DNA from: Xestospongia bergquistia
Taxonomy: Eukaryota > Porifera > Demospongiae > Haplosclerida > Petrosiidae
Length of the DNA: 64,000 bases
NCBI GenBank assembly: GCA_963965975.1
Contig: OZ014411.1
Location: 9,425,501-9,489,500 of the forward strand
Direction: 5' to 3'
Positions 12,382 through 25,156 of this stretch are shown here, piece by piece. Numbering within the stretch: the first letter of the stretch is position 1; the number at the start of each line of letters is the position of its first letter. Under the pieces are notes generated by a model. That model saw only the letters and a list, made by a program, of their open reading frames with translations. It was not told the origin of the DNA and searched no databases. Made by a program: the position numbers and the translations under genes.

Positions 12382-13879
12382 TTGTATTTGAATTATTTGT
12401 GTCTCATTATTATACATTATTTGTTTAAAAAGTAGTTTTAAGATGACATGGGTGTTCTTTTAAAACGTTATTATAACTGATTTTATAGTTAATTCCTATA
12501 ATATAGTACATAGCATTGTGGTAATTAAAAATTTTGTTGTGTTCAGAGGATGTAAACAATAGAAAGTTATGACAAAAATTAATAATAAGATGTTCTAATA
12601 GTAGAGTATATAAGTGACGTTCCATCATTTTACTAAGATTATTAACAATGACACAGGTCAATAATTATTTGATGAATTGCTGTTGGAAAACTTTGGGATG
12701 GGCATGATATAACCAAGTTTCTCTTCTTCAAGTAATGATAAATTAATTTACATACTTTAACACTTTAGCTGTAATGTCATATGGTCCACTTGCTTTTGAT
12801 GTCTTCAAAGAACTTAAAACAAGATAAACTACATTTTCAGTACAACAGAATTCAATCATTAACAATGAATTCTACTGACACAAATACATTGAAGAGTGGA
12901 CATGATCAGTTTAAATATGATATATAAAATGTATTTAGTAAATTTTCAACAACAAAGCAGATACTTTATTCCTCATGTCTTTTCATTAAGGACCTATTTA
13001 ACCATGGAAGATTTGACTTCTTAGAGATGATTGTATTAGGAATACATTTAAACATAATAATCAAAAATTGATTTTTCCAATTGAGCTAATTGGTTTAGGG
13101 CCAGATAAAGACTATTGTGGTCAGAGTTGCAATTGTATTATATGTGATGAATAAAAGATGGATTAGATACAAATGCAAGATCTATGATAGTAGGTTTGCT
13201 ATTGTGACACATATGAGTGGATTCTATATCCACTTCAATAAAAAAGGTGTATATGTCATTACATAATGATCATACAAAGGACGACCAGACCTATATAATC
13301 TACATTGAGGTTGTCAAAAAAATAAGTTATATGAATAATGTTCAAAGTGTCCAGATAAGATTATCAAAAATATAGGTGTAAGAATTAGGAGGACAGTTAA
13401 AAGTGATACACAAAGTTAACTATAACCATTAAAAACAGAAAGTGACAAGCATTTAAGGTTGTAGCTAGGAGATATTGGATCTACCAATGTTACTAAATGC
13501 CTATCTTTAACAATATATTAACAAACCATCGATATGTCTTCAGGAATGTTCATTCCCCAAATCAGCATCAAATTGTTCTTTTGGGACACCAAATTAATTT
13601 ATCTATGTCTATATCAACACTATTATGTCTATATCAACTCTTCTTTGGCTTGAACTAAATAGTTAATGTGTCAAAAGGTTAAAATAGTTAATGCATTAAA
13701 AAGGTAATAATATTTATAGAACAATTGATTTAACATTATGAATCCATCAATTGTTGATTTTTAACCTATTAGAAATTTAATTGATCAATACAAAATTTGT
13801 TAATTTTCTAATGTTGATCTATTTTATATTTGTCTTTTGCTTAGAGTTTATGTTTTATCAATGATTTTTGCGTTTCCAG
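12382..13879. other. Spacer after gene B
   Basis: The first about 200 nt match the 3' flanks of other copies (3'UTR-like). The stretch 12700-13600 has no counterpart that I recognise in the window and no long open frame. From about 13600 it resembles the end of intron 2 of the receptor genes, leading into relic C1. Confidence 0.5.
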
Positions 13880-14942
13880 AATTGTTTACAACAAGAGTTA
13901 TCATGGAGCGTTGATCCTGATGTTGTTAATGATTATGCTAAAGCATATTCAAAAAATGCTTGTTCTTTTTCAAATGAGAAATCTGTGCATTAGAAAAAAG
14001 AAAAGTACTTCTATATAGTTTTACTAGTTACTGGTATGTTTCAATGTATGTGACAATGTTATGACATGAATTTATCAATTCAATCAACAAGCTCTACCTA
14101 TCAAACACTCTCCATTCATCTTCTTATAATATTATATGTAGTGTTCACCAGAATAAATGCAGATATCAATTCTTAACAGTGGTATACCTATTTGATGTGT
14201 TGTAAGCATGTCTTCATGTCATTACTAATAAAATCATGACACTACTGTAAATCACACGTTTATGTCGCCTCATTCCAATACTAGGTATCTTTATTCCCTT
14301 ACCTGGAGTATTACTAGCATTTTTGGTTCCAGATTGTGGTTATGTAGTAAATCCATTTTTATGTTCTCCTCAAATCTAAATCTTTGGTATTATTCGGTAA
14401 ATTTACCTCTTAATATTTTAATAGCTTTTGGAGCGTCATAGTTTGTTCTCATGTTCTGGAAACTTCATAAAGTAATAATAATAATACTGACTGATTTTAA
14501 CATTCCTTCTCTATGCAGCATCAAGGTAATTATATTTGATACAAAGAAAAAAGGCTTAACATTAGTACAGCTGAAAAAAGATTCTGATTGCACAGTGTTA
14601 TTATCTTATATTTGCAGTGTGTATGTTGGTGTATTTTGGATTCTTTGCACTAGATGTTGATTTATTTATAGACATATTTCCATTGTCAAACATTAGTACA
14701 TCTCCCCAATCAAACGTCACAGTGTGATCCAAAGGAATATCATTAATATATCTACCTAGAGCTTGCAGCAACTATTTATTTTTTAGTGGGACTTATTATT
14801 ACAGCAAATTTAACCTTTGTCATTAACTGAAGCACTATTGCCAAATTTTGTCCACAGTTTAATTGTAACAAAAAACCCTCAAATATTATGCTCCCTAAAC
14901 TACTTTTACCTGTCGTGCTATAGATAGCTCTAATTTGCAATA
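13880..14942 (+). pseudogene. Relic C1: internally deleted Frizzled-like receptor
   Basis: An E3 start (NCLQQELSW...) at 13880 runs about 115 nt and is then joined directly to the end of E8 near 13995, removing E4-E7. E9 follows at 14285 with a lost 9-nt piece and a 1-nt frameshift that gives a TAA. E10 begins at 14519 with an early frameshift and lost segments. No E1 or E2 precedes it. Clearly non-coding today. Confidence 0.85.
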
Positions 14943-15719
14943 ATCGTATTCGAAGAATTTGTGTTTCATTATTATACATTGTTTGTTTGAAAAAAGTAGT
15001 TTTAAGATAACATTAATGCTTTTTCAAATATGATTATAGCTAACTTTGTAGTTAATTCAAATAATAAAGAAAATTGTAAGAATGCTGAATTTTTATTATT
15101 ATACAATACTTTTTTAAAAAATAGTTTTAATATAGGCCTAACATGAGTATTTTTTTAAATGTGTTTTTAAATGATTTTGTAGTTAATTCCAATAATAAAG
15201 GACTTTGTTGGGGATAAGTAAGAATTTTTATTATATTCAGAGGAAGTAAGCAATGGACAGACAACACAAACCACAGTAATGTCAATTTGAGGGGAAACAA
15301 TAAACATTTTTTGAACAAATTTTAGCATAGTACTTGTATTTAGAAAAATTATCTCTAAGTATATTTCTCAGACAATTACAGTTTAAGACAATTTTGAACA
15401 ACAAAGAGTGCAAAAACTCAACAAAATTATGAGTAATTGCCATTAATATTATTGAGAACAAGAGGGATCTATAAAGGAAACTGATAAATGACACATATAA
15501 GCATCTGCAATCTACCAGTAGATATATCCTTATATTTCTTATTAACATCAAAGGGAATTATTTATAAATTGTCAGTGATAGATTTCCTTATAAATCCAAT
15601 GATGTTCTATTACAATAGCATTACTATAACAACACATACTTACAGTTTATGATACCAGTATTTTTAATAAATTCAATTCTAATTATATTTTGTTAGTCAC
15701 AATGTCTTACTGATAAATT

Positions 15720-16860
15720 AAGGAGGAGACAGAAGTCAGGGACCACTCTAAAGCAATTAAATTAAAATACTATTCAAGTCCTGCAGTAGAACAGATAGAG
15801 ATGTCTGCTACTCGAGAGGTTTACTACCAATATAAGCTCTAAGAAAAACAAAGTGAAGAGATGGCTCTTTGATTCACAAGATGATAGCACTACCTGTTGC
15901 TGTTGTAATATTTCATCTAAAGTAGCAAAATGTCTTGAATTATCAGGACTTGTTACTGGTATAGTTATTGTACTGATGTTGTTCTCTATTCTCATAATAA
16001 GTCATTATTTCCTAGTAAGTCAATATATTGCACCAATAATTACCATTAATTGATTAATATATTTTCAGCACAACAGTAATACACCAGATACTACTAATAC
16101 AAGTTATACATCTGTAAGTTAAACTCTATCATCAACATTTTTAGGAAATATGAGACCAATTCTGCCATATATATATATATATATATATCAGGGTCGAAGA
16201 ACAGAAGAACAGAATTCTCGCTTTGTTATTGTTACTCCGAGTTTCACGCGTTATGCGATCATCAGACAACAGTTGTCTGGTGCATTTGGCTTTCATATGT
16301 CCATTAAGAAAAAAAATCATCATTAGTTCTAACCAATAGTTGCATAAACAATGCATGTAATGGGACATATATAAATTTGAACAAATAGTCTACAACTGTA
16401 TCTGGTAAGTTTAATATTATAATATATCCTACAGTTATAAAATTTGGACCAAGGACGTTCAGGAAGTTGTCAGACTTTCAGTAGACTAACAAATATATAT
16501 TGAACAATCTTTTAAATTTTCCGATATTAGCAAGCTTTGTCACAGCTTTAGATTTCAATGTGGGAATATAATTGAACAGCCAAAGTGAATGGCAAATGAG
16601 TCTTAACATTTTAAGTTGAATATTCTCTCTATGCATGTGTGTTTACTATTTACCAAGAATCATTTTATTAAGTAATAAACATTATAGTCATCAATTGATG
16701 ACTGTAATGTTTATTACTTAATAAGATGATTCTGGAGCACTGTTGCCAAATTCTGCTCACGTTATTATCACAAGAAAGAAAAATCATCAAATGTTATGCT
16801 GCCTACTCCACTTAATTTACCCGTTGTGTCTGATGTAACAGATAGCTCTCAATTGCAATA
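15720..16860 (+). pseudogene. Relic C2: E1-E2 followed by an E10 tail
   Basis: The promoter-like block (about 15635-15680) and E1 are present, but the start codon is AAG at 15720-15722 and E1 has a frameshift near 15815-15845. The Cys cluster and membrane segment survive in another frame up to 16014. E2 (16069-16113) has lost its first third. E3-E9 are missing: the next homologous piece is the last 130 nt of E10 at 16731-16860. The gap holds a TA run and a foreign piece (about 16185-16340) of unknown origin. Confidence 0.85.
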
Positions 16861-17570
16861 ATTTTATTTGAAGTATTTGTGTTTCATTATTATTTATTGT
16901 GTTTAAAACATAGTTTTCATTTAAGCATCACTAACTCTTGGAATGATGTCACCTGGATCAGTAACTCCTTGAACAAAAATACATTCCTCTACCATAATGC
17001 ATGTTTGGTAATGATGTACAGACCAATGTAGCATTCATATATCGTTCCTTCTGTTTTTTTCCTTCTCTTATCCTTCATCTACAACCATTCTTTCTATTAA
17101 AAAGTTATTAAAAAGTCTTAGGTTGAGGGTAATAGTTATGGAAGGACATTTCGGACTTTATGTTTGTCTGGACAACCAATACTAAAAATCAATAAACAAA
17201 ACCAAGCTATATATACAAACAACAACCAATCAAAATACGTCTAAGGAGTCCTTAACAACAGCCAATGAGATAGTTGGAATAGAGTCCTTGACAGATCACA
17301 ATTGGTTGAAGTCAGCAAGGTTGTTTTGATCTTCTAGCTGGAGATCTCATTAGCAGACACAGAAACAGTCCTTGATTATTATTCACCCTTCAGTAAGCTA
17401 GTGAGTGTGCATGCTGTCGTAGATACTTTTTAAGAGTGGTACACTCTATCTCGCTAGCTTACTGAAGGGTGAATAATAATCAAGGACTGTTTGTGTGTCT
17501 GCTGTGTCTGTTGATAAGATCTCCAGTTAGAAAATAAACTACAACATACATAGTCTGAGTCTGTTGCTTG
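16861..17570. other. Spacer with foldback element
   Basis: No gene seen. The interval carries 3'-flank-like sequence, then unique AT-rich DNA, then the foldback element described at 17336-17533. Confidence 0.45.
17336..17533. mobile_element. Foldback element with arms of about 70-80 nt
   Basis: The left arm (CTGGAGATCTCATTAGCAGA... CAGTCCTTGATTATTATTCA...CTTCAGTAAGCTAG) at 17336-17405 returns as a near-perfect reverse complement at about 17450-17530. The central loop is about 45 nt. The right arm has one extra short repeat of a GTCTGCTGT unit. No coding sequence, so a MITE-like foldback element is inferred. Confidence 0.7.
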
Positions 17571-17954
17571 AACAAGTCTCAGGTTCTACTCACAGTTGTA
17601 TTGACAATAGTTATAACAGATCTCATTACTAAGGAAGATAGTAAAATTTTCAATACTTACTTATATATAATAGATAAGAAATATACGTACTCAGTTAATG
17701 GTGGCATGCAGGAGAGAGTGAAGCTAACGATATGTATGAAAGCAAATACTTGGACTTGCCATTAAGCATAGTAAAAATAACTTTTTGTGATCAAAGAATG
17801 CTATTAGGGTGTATTACAGGTACAACACATTAATTCTTAATAGTGGTATGCCTATTAATTTTCATTTGTTGCAAACATATGTTCAATGCCATTATTAATA
17901 TAATTCATAAATGCTATATATTCCACATCTGATGCTGTCTCATTCCAATACTAG

Positions 17955-18494
17955 GTATCTTCATTCCCATACCTGGAGTATTACTAGCACTTTTGGTTCC
18001 AGAATGGAATTATGTTATAAATGATTTTCCTCCAATTTTATGTTCACCTAAATATCTAAATCTTTGGTATTATACAATGAATTTACCTATTAACATTTTA
18101 GTAGGTATTGGGGTGTCATTGTTTGTTCTAATTTTCTGGATACTTCATAAAGTAAGAATATTAATACTGACTCGTTTTAATATTCCTTGTCCACATAGAA
18201 TCAAGGTATATTTCACATCAAGAAAAAAAGCAGTCTTATCATCAGTACAGCTGAGAAAAAGATTCTGATTGCACTGAGTTATTATGTTATATTTGCTGTG
18301 ATCATGTTGGTACATTTTGGAATCTACACAGCAGAATCTGATTTATTTATAGAAGCTCTAGAGACATATTTCCGTTGTCAAGCGTTAGAATATCTACCCA
18401 TTCAAACTTCACAGTGTGATCCAAAGGAATATCAACAATATATCTATCCAGGGCTTTAGGCAGCTACATTTTTGTTAATGGGATTTCTTACCAC
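17955..18494 (+). pseudogene. Relic D: E9 and truncated E10 of a gene-A-like receptor
   Basis: E9 (17955-18151) is fully open with a good donor. E10 starts at 18199, but a TAG at 18457-18459 stands where gene A has CAG (GLQAAT). Receptor homology then stops abruptly at about 18494, where the gag-like remnant begins. No upstream exons accompany it, although gene-upstream flank (17570-17760) lies just before. Residues PEWNYVINDF and YFRC link it to gene A. Confidence 0.85.
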
Positions 18495-18720
18495 GAATGC
18501 TTGACACTAAAAACGACCTGTGGATTATCTAGTTCATTTAATGCAGCGTTCTCGAATTGAGCAATCCATTGGTCCAAACTGCCTTCTCCTGTGAAAGGGT
18601 CCAGTAGGACTAAAGAAAGCTCGAGCTGCCATAATTCGACAAGTAGACTAGTTGAAGACCCTACTTGTAGTGCCAATGTAATGCAACTGTACCAACGGAC
18701 AGTATCGTGTTCTTAGCTTT
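18494..18720 (-). mobile_element. Fragment of a retrotransposon gag-like gene
   Basis: The minus strand reads PFTGEGSLDQWIAQFENAAL followed by more sequence, resembling the N-terminal part of gag proteins of LTR retrotransposons (a W..W..F..AA pattern). A start-like MAARAFFSPTG lies just upstream in another frame, so a frameshift separates them. It abuts the truncated E10 of relic D. No reverse transcriptase or LTR is visible nearby. Assignment rests on motif resemblance only. Confidence 0.45.
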
Positions 18721-19644
18721 GACTTAACAGAAAGCATATCATAAATAACAAAATACAGAACTTAAGTAGAGCAATCATCAATAGACAAAATTAAGGTAAC
18801 CGCATAACAAACAAGTGCAAAGTAAATATGACAAGGTCTAATTAACACACATACACTAATTAACAAGTCATTCAGTAAGACAAATACTGATTAACAGGAC
18901 ATTCAGTAGTACAATCAACAAGGTGAAGTGTTGAGTGAACTCTGTTACACATGTTTATACACAGCTATACATCTATAAAAAGTACTGGTTGTTAAATGTA
19001 GATCTTTCCATCTCTCACTATAAAAAACTTTAAAATCAAACTATATAAAAAGTATTGTAAGAATGAAAGATTAGTGTTGACTCTACAGTGGATCTGATAA
19101 TATCACAATCTACTGTCATTGTGATAAAAATATTAAGTTGCAAAGTGTCTCAAAATATATTCTATCTATCATTATGACCATTATACTGATTTTGTAGAAT
19201 AAAATGATAAAGCACATTGAATTAGTAAGTAAGTATTTTTTATGTTCAGAGGAAGTAAAGAATAGATAGACAACATAAAAAAAAGAAAAAAAGGACAATG
19301 GAAACCCGAATAGATTATACCATTATCATGGTAAATCTAAAGTGTTTGTTCCTTTTTCCTCTCAAATTGAAGAAATTGTGGTTTGTGTTAATATTAGAAA
19401 AGTACTAACAACATGATTCAAACTCTAAATGCATTGGATAGACAATGGAATGGAGGTTTCTACACCTAATAGACCATGAAAATGTGAATCTTGTAGAAAC
19501 TTCCAATGTATTGCCACAAATCAATTTAGACAATTTTGAGCCACAGGGAATGTGATGACTCAGCTGAATTTTGAAGAATTCCATATGATGTTATTGAGAA
19601 ACATGAGGAAATACTATAAAAACATGTTTTGTGTGTACACATAC
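18721..19644. other. Spacer, partly foreign, before copy E
   Basis: 18721-18960 continues the foreign composition of the retroelement scrap, with several direct TTAACA-AGTCATTCAGTA-like units. From about 18960 it becomes the usual upstream flank of the family. No gene seen. Confidence 0.4.
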
Positions 19645-20857
19645 CTGTCAAACCGGTTTATGATGCCAGATTATGAATAAATTCAGTTTGTAATTGTATT
19701 TATTGGCCAGAGTGTTTTGCTGGTTAATTATGGAGGAGACATTTGTATCTGATTCAAGTCCTACATTAGAAAAAATAGAGATCTCTTCAAATCGACATAT
19801 TACTACCAAACTTAGTACTATGAAAAAGGGATGGCTATCTAGTTCACAAGATGATACAGCTACATTCTGCTATTACTGGTGTAGTCATTGTACTGATGTT
19901 ATTCATTATTCCCATAATAAGTCATTTTGTCCTAGTAAGTGAATAACAAGCACCAATAATTATCATTAATTGATTTTGATATTTCTTGCTATATTTATAG
20001 GATATGAGGAGTAAACAGACTAACCTTTATATACCAGATACTACTAATAAAACTGTAAGTTTAATTCTATCATTATTTGAAACTTCCCAAAAGGAAAATA
20101 TATATACATGCATTATATATAGATAAACAGAAGCTGTTGTTATTAAATTGATTAGTCATGACTACAGTGATATAGATGTTTTTTTCCGATTCATAAATAC
20201 TTTGATTGTGTATAATTGACTTCTCAGGAAGTAGAAGACTGACAACAGTACAACTACTCACTCTGTTGATATAATAATAATTAGTAAATAGAGTCTGAAG
20301 CCACCATTATGCAAAACAGTTAGTCTATTACTAAATGCTTTTTCTAAGAAGTCACTTGACGAATTGTAGGAACTGCTAATTTCATAATAATTGGTAATGA
20401 AAACAGGTGTGTCTTTAATATGTATTTTACATGAAGGATGCATGGCATGCAATCTAAGTGACTATAAATCTGGTAAAAACAATCAATCTATTTTAGCAGT
20501 GATAAATGGTTTGGTTCACTGTAAAAATCGATTAATTGATTTAACCAATTACAATATATCAGGTGCATGGTATAGCAGTGACTATGTAGAGATGGCCTGG
20601 ATTGTCCATTGAAATGTATTGGCAGAAAATGATCATGTCTCACATTAAAAACTGACCAAATTCTTGCAAATTCTCAGAGGTAACATGTTTAACTACAAAA
20701 TATGGTCTTTGTAGGTCTCGTTTTGAGTGTTTCAGAAACAAAAGCAGTGATGTTAGGAAGCCATTTTTGAATAATTAATATTAACGGAAATAAACGAATG
20801 AGATCAGAGAATATTTGATTGCAGACGAAAAAGCATACTCTTGGAATTCTGGTCATG

Positions 20858-21147
20858 GAAGCCGAAGGTGCCGTCCATTTTTACTTCATAATAACATATT
20901 CTGCTTTGAAGTTTTCCAAAAATATTCCAATTTCCAATTCTATTTTCATTGCTAAGTTAAGTGAAGCACGGCTGTCTCTACAAATGGATCAAAGCGACAC
21001 GTTTCTAGTTAGGGTGGAATTATAGGATTTTATTTGTTAGATATTCCATTTAAGGATAGAAAATAGAATTGGAATTGAGAAAACTTCAAAGTAGAATATG
21101 AAATTATGAAATAGAAATGGATGGCTGCCTTTGACTTCCGTAACATT
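20858..21147. mobile_element. Foldback element with arms of about 90 nt
   Basis: The left arm (GAAGCCGAAGGTGCCGTCCA ... TTTGAAGTTTTCC...CCAATTCTATTTTC, about 20860-20950) matches the reverse complement of about 21053-21145 with scattered mismatches. The loop is about 100 nt. It sits in intron 2 of copy E. Composition and layout resemble the element at 35497-35872, so both may belong to one non-autonomous family. Confidence 0.6.
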
Positions 21148-21191
21148 GCAATTTTCACCAAACAAGTAAATAAAAACATTTTCTAAAAGTG

Positions 21192-21445
21192 AAATAAATA
21201 TAATGATGGCTAATTTCAGTCCAATACAAAAAATGCAAACAAGATAGTAGAATAGCAATTGCATCATTGCTACGTAATATCATATGTACATAATGTAACA
21301 CCAAGTCAGCGATATTATTTAACTAATTTAAATAGTTGCTTTATATCCCTATTTGTTTGTGTCACATATGCTATTGTGTAGGGATGATGCAATAACCATC
21401 CCTAATACCTTTTTTGGATTCTTTATATTAGACTGATATTACCCA
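21192..21445. mobile_element. MITE-like element, family 1, copy 2
   Basis: Same ends and interior as the element at 8452-8705, including TGATGGCTAATTTCAGTCCA at the left and GACTGATATTACCCATCC at the right. It lies in intron 2 of copy E, immediately after the foldback element. Confidence 0.6.
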
Positions 21446-24400
21446 TCCTTATTATATTAAATGTTTTTAGAAAGTAATTTTATTTACTGGCTTGAATATT
21501 TTAAATGCAAGAGTTCTGATAGTCAATAGTAAAAGCTTTAGCATGCTGAAATGCAATGAGGCTTCATGTTTAACCGGCTTACAAAAAACATTCTTGTAAC
21601 ATAATAGCACATGTAGCACAAACAAGTAAGGATATTCCCCAAATGTCTAAATTCCTTAAATAACAATGAATACATATATGCACTTCAATTCATGGTCATA
21701 TTAATCTTAAATGAGATAACACTTTAAAGTTATTATGATAGCAGTTTGAATTATATAACTTTTAGTATTTTAACCTTATTCATGAATATTACTGGTTTTC
21801 AAGCATCCGTATAAAATACAAATGAAAAATCATTATTAGTACTGACCATTAGTTACATACACAATACCAGATACATTAAAACAGTATTATGTATTTATAC
21901 ATATATTTAAAAAATATATTTGCATCCTATATAGACATATATTAGTTCAATCAAAAAAGTCAAATATGTATATTTACCAAACTAGTTATTGAAACATGCT
22001 CATCCAAATTGAGCTTTAATTAGGAGAAATACACACTTGTCTTTGTCCTAGATAGTGAATGCATTTTAGATCCTTAATTCTTATAGCGCAGTATGGCTAA
22101 ATTTGCAAGATAGATGGACTCTCAGTAGAAAACAGAAGATATATCATGAACAGTCTATTCCCTATATTAGCTAGCTTTATCACAGCTTTACAATTCATTA
22201 TGGGAATGTAGTGAAAGAGCCAAAGTGAATGGCAAATGAAGTTTGATGACTGAAATGTTTACTACTTAATAAAATGATATTTGATAAAGAGTAAACACAA
22301 ATAGAAAAACTCGACATGCTGATAAGACTATGAATAGCAATAATATAGTAACCAATTAGTTTGGCAGCAATTAATTTATTTTATCAACACTTTTTGTATT
22401 TTCAGAATTGTTCACAAGACTTATCATGGAGTGTTGTTCCTATATAATGTTATTAATGTTTCTAAATGTTGTGCTAAAGCGTATTCAGGAAATGCTTGTT
22501 CTTCCTTTCTTTCAAATTGGCAAACCTGTGCATTAGGTCAATCAACATTAGTGTTTGTACATAACACTAGTTGGTTATCAGAAGATCAAGTCATGGAGAT
22601 CATTACAAATATAGGTAAATTTATAAATAAAGATTGTGATTTTGTTAGATACCTTTTAATTTAACAGCTCAACTCCCTGACTCTTATTCATCCTGCAAAA
22701 GAACTGGTGTACCTTTTCTTTGTCAATATGTTTTCCCTCTTTGTGACTGTAAAACTGGAGATTTATATTTACCATCACAAGAGACATGTGAAGAAGTTAG
22801 CACTGTTACATGTAGGACATTGTGGCCACTACTTGAACAACTGATCCAACCAACCAAATTACCAGATTGCTCTGCATTACCAAAGGCTAATTACCCACCA
22901 GGTATATACATGTACACAGTTATATGGAATAACTGGATTTCTATATACAAATGTAGATATCAGTGGTTCTGGTAACTCAGACATTAGTCCTACTACTGGC
23001 ACCTCGTCTTTGCCTCAAGATACAGTTTGTGCTGATCAATTTATTAAAGTCAATGGAACATGTTATCCTCAATGTGATAGTTTTGAACAGAGTCCAGATG
23101 ATGTCACTGTTGCCTTAATAACTATAAGACTGTTTGCAGCTTGTTACGGATTTATTGTTGGAATTTTTGTTCTTGTCTTATCATTTGTGCGTTGGAAAAC
23201 AAAGTATGTTAATTAGAATAATTTACTTGTTTTTAATTTGAGCGTTGTTTTTATATAGGTTGTATTTTCCTTCAATATTTTTAGTTTACATGACAGCAGG
23301 CTATTGTATTACAAGTAAGCAAAAGTACTATGTGTGTTTCTTTTGATCTTTTACTGACTCTCTCTCTCTCTCTTTGTTTTTCAGCTTTTTTTATAATTGT
23401 TTCACAAATTGATAGATCCAATTTGTATTGTAATTCTGTTGCTATAACAAAAGAAAACTTTAATGATTCAACTATATTTTGTCATGTAGCAGGTGGGACA
23501 ATGATTTTCTGTATAAGTAATTAGTCTAGAGTCAAACTGATACTTCTAAATTTCTGTTTCAGGAGCAGTATTCCATTATTTTTTACTCAACTGTACACTG
23601 TGGTGGTTCTTTCATGTTTGTTCAATATTCTATAAAATCATGTTCCCCTTGACTGCTAAACAATATGAGAAAAAAGAAAAGTACTTCCACATAGTTTTAC
23701 TAGTTACTGGTATGTTTCACTGCATGAGACAATGTCATGACATGAATTTATCAATTCAATCAACATGTTATACCTATTGAACATTCTCCATTCCCCTTAT
23801 ATTATTATGTCTAATGTCATCGGTATGCATACAGATGTCTTTAATCCTTAATAGTGGTATATGTATTTGATTTGTTGTAACATGTTTTCATGCCATTACT
23901 AATAAAATTCATGATACTGCTATATATACCACATTTGATGTTGTCTCATTCCAATACTAGGTCTCTTCATTCCCATACCTGGAGTATTACTAGCACTTTC
24001 AGTTCCAGATTGGGGTTATGTAGTAAATGAATTTCCTCCATTCTTATGTTCTCCTCAAAATCTAAATCTTTTTTATTATTCAACAAATTTACCTCTTAAT
24101 ATTTTAATAGCTGTTGGAGTCTCATTGTTTGTTCTCATGTTCTGGAAACTTCATAAAGTAAGAATAATAATACTAACTTATTTTAATATTCCTTCTTCAT
24201 GAAGCATCAAGGTATATTTCATACCAAGACAAAAAGCAGTCTTAACATTAGTACAGCTGAGAAAAAGATTCTGATTGCACTGTGTTATTATGTTATATTT
24301 GCTGTGTTTATGTTGGTGTATTTTGGATTGTTTACAGCAGATACTAATTTATTTATAGCAACTCTAGAGACATATTTTCATTGCGAAGCATTAGGACATC

Positions 24401-25156
24401 TACCCAATGAAACATCACAGTGTGATCCAAAGAAATATCAACAATATATCTACCCAGAGCTAGCAACAACTACTTATTTTTTAATGGGATTTATTACCAC
24501 AGCAAATTTAACCTTTGTCATCAACTGGAGCACTGTTCCCAAATTTTGTTCACAATATAATCATAAGACTTTTACCTGTCGTTGCTGATTTCACAGATAG
24601 CTCTCATTTGCAATAATTGTGTTTGAAGAATTTGTGTTTCATTATGATATATTGCTTTGTTTGAAAAAAATAGTTTTAAGATAACATAAATGCTTTTTCA
24701 AATATGATTATAACTAACTTTGTAGTTAATTCAAATAATAAAAAAAATTGCAAGAATGTTTAATTTTAATTATGTTCATAGGAAGTAAACAATACACAGA
24801 CAGCAAAAAGCACAGTTCTGTTAATTTAAAATGAAAAATGAATAAACATTTCCTGAATAAACTTTAGCATGATATTTAGAAAAATTACTAACAACAGGAA
24901 CCAAACTTTAAATATATTAGTTAGATAATGGGTTGGAGGTTTCTATAAGAAGTTGAGTATGAGGACAAAACCTGAATGTCCTTTTTCTGTCAAAACTTCT
25001 TAATGCATTGTCACTCTAATCAATTTAGACAATTTTAAGCCACAAAGAGTATAATCACTCAGTTCAATTCTAAATATCCTATCAAACCAGTTTATGATGT
25101 CAGTTTATAAATAAATTCAGATACTAATGGTTTTTTGTTAGTCATAGCGTTTTGTT

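Larger units (their letters stand above)
19730..24588 (+). pseudogene. Copy E: frameshifted Frizzled-like receptor
   Basis: All ten exons are present: E1 19730-19934, E2 20001-20054, E3 22406-22614, E4 22668-22901, E5 22957-23203, E6 23259-23314, E7 23385-23492, E8 23563-23709, E9 23961-24157, E10 24205-24588. E1 has deletions of 30, 9 and 50 nt. The 50-nt loss removes most of the Cys cluster and half of the membrane segment and shifts the frame. E3 has a 4-nt insertion giving TAA at 22445-22447. E4-E9 are clean, and E10 has a deletion that changes and shortens the tail (...HKTFTCRC). The 5' part is broken while the 3' part is nearly intact, so decay is recent. A shorter product from a downstream start cannot be excluded. 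Confidence 0.8.

Noticed and set aside
16185..16340. Possible named transposon in relic C2 (GTTTCACGCGTTATGCGATC, CAGACAACAGTTGTCTG)
   Set aside because: It is clearly foreign with a short palindrome, but too short and without ends or duplications to assign a class.
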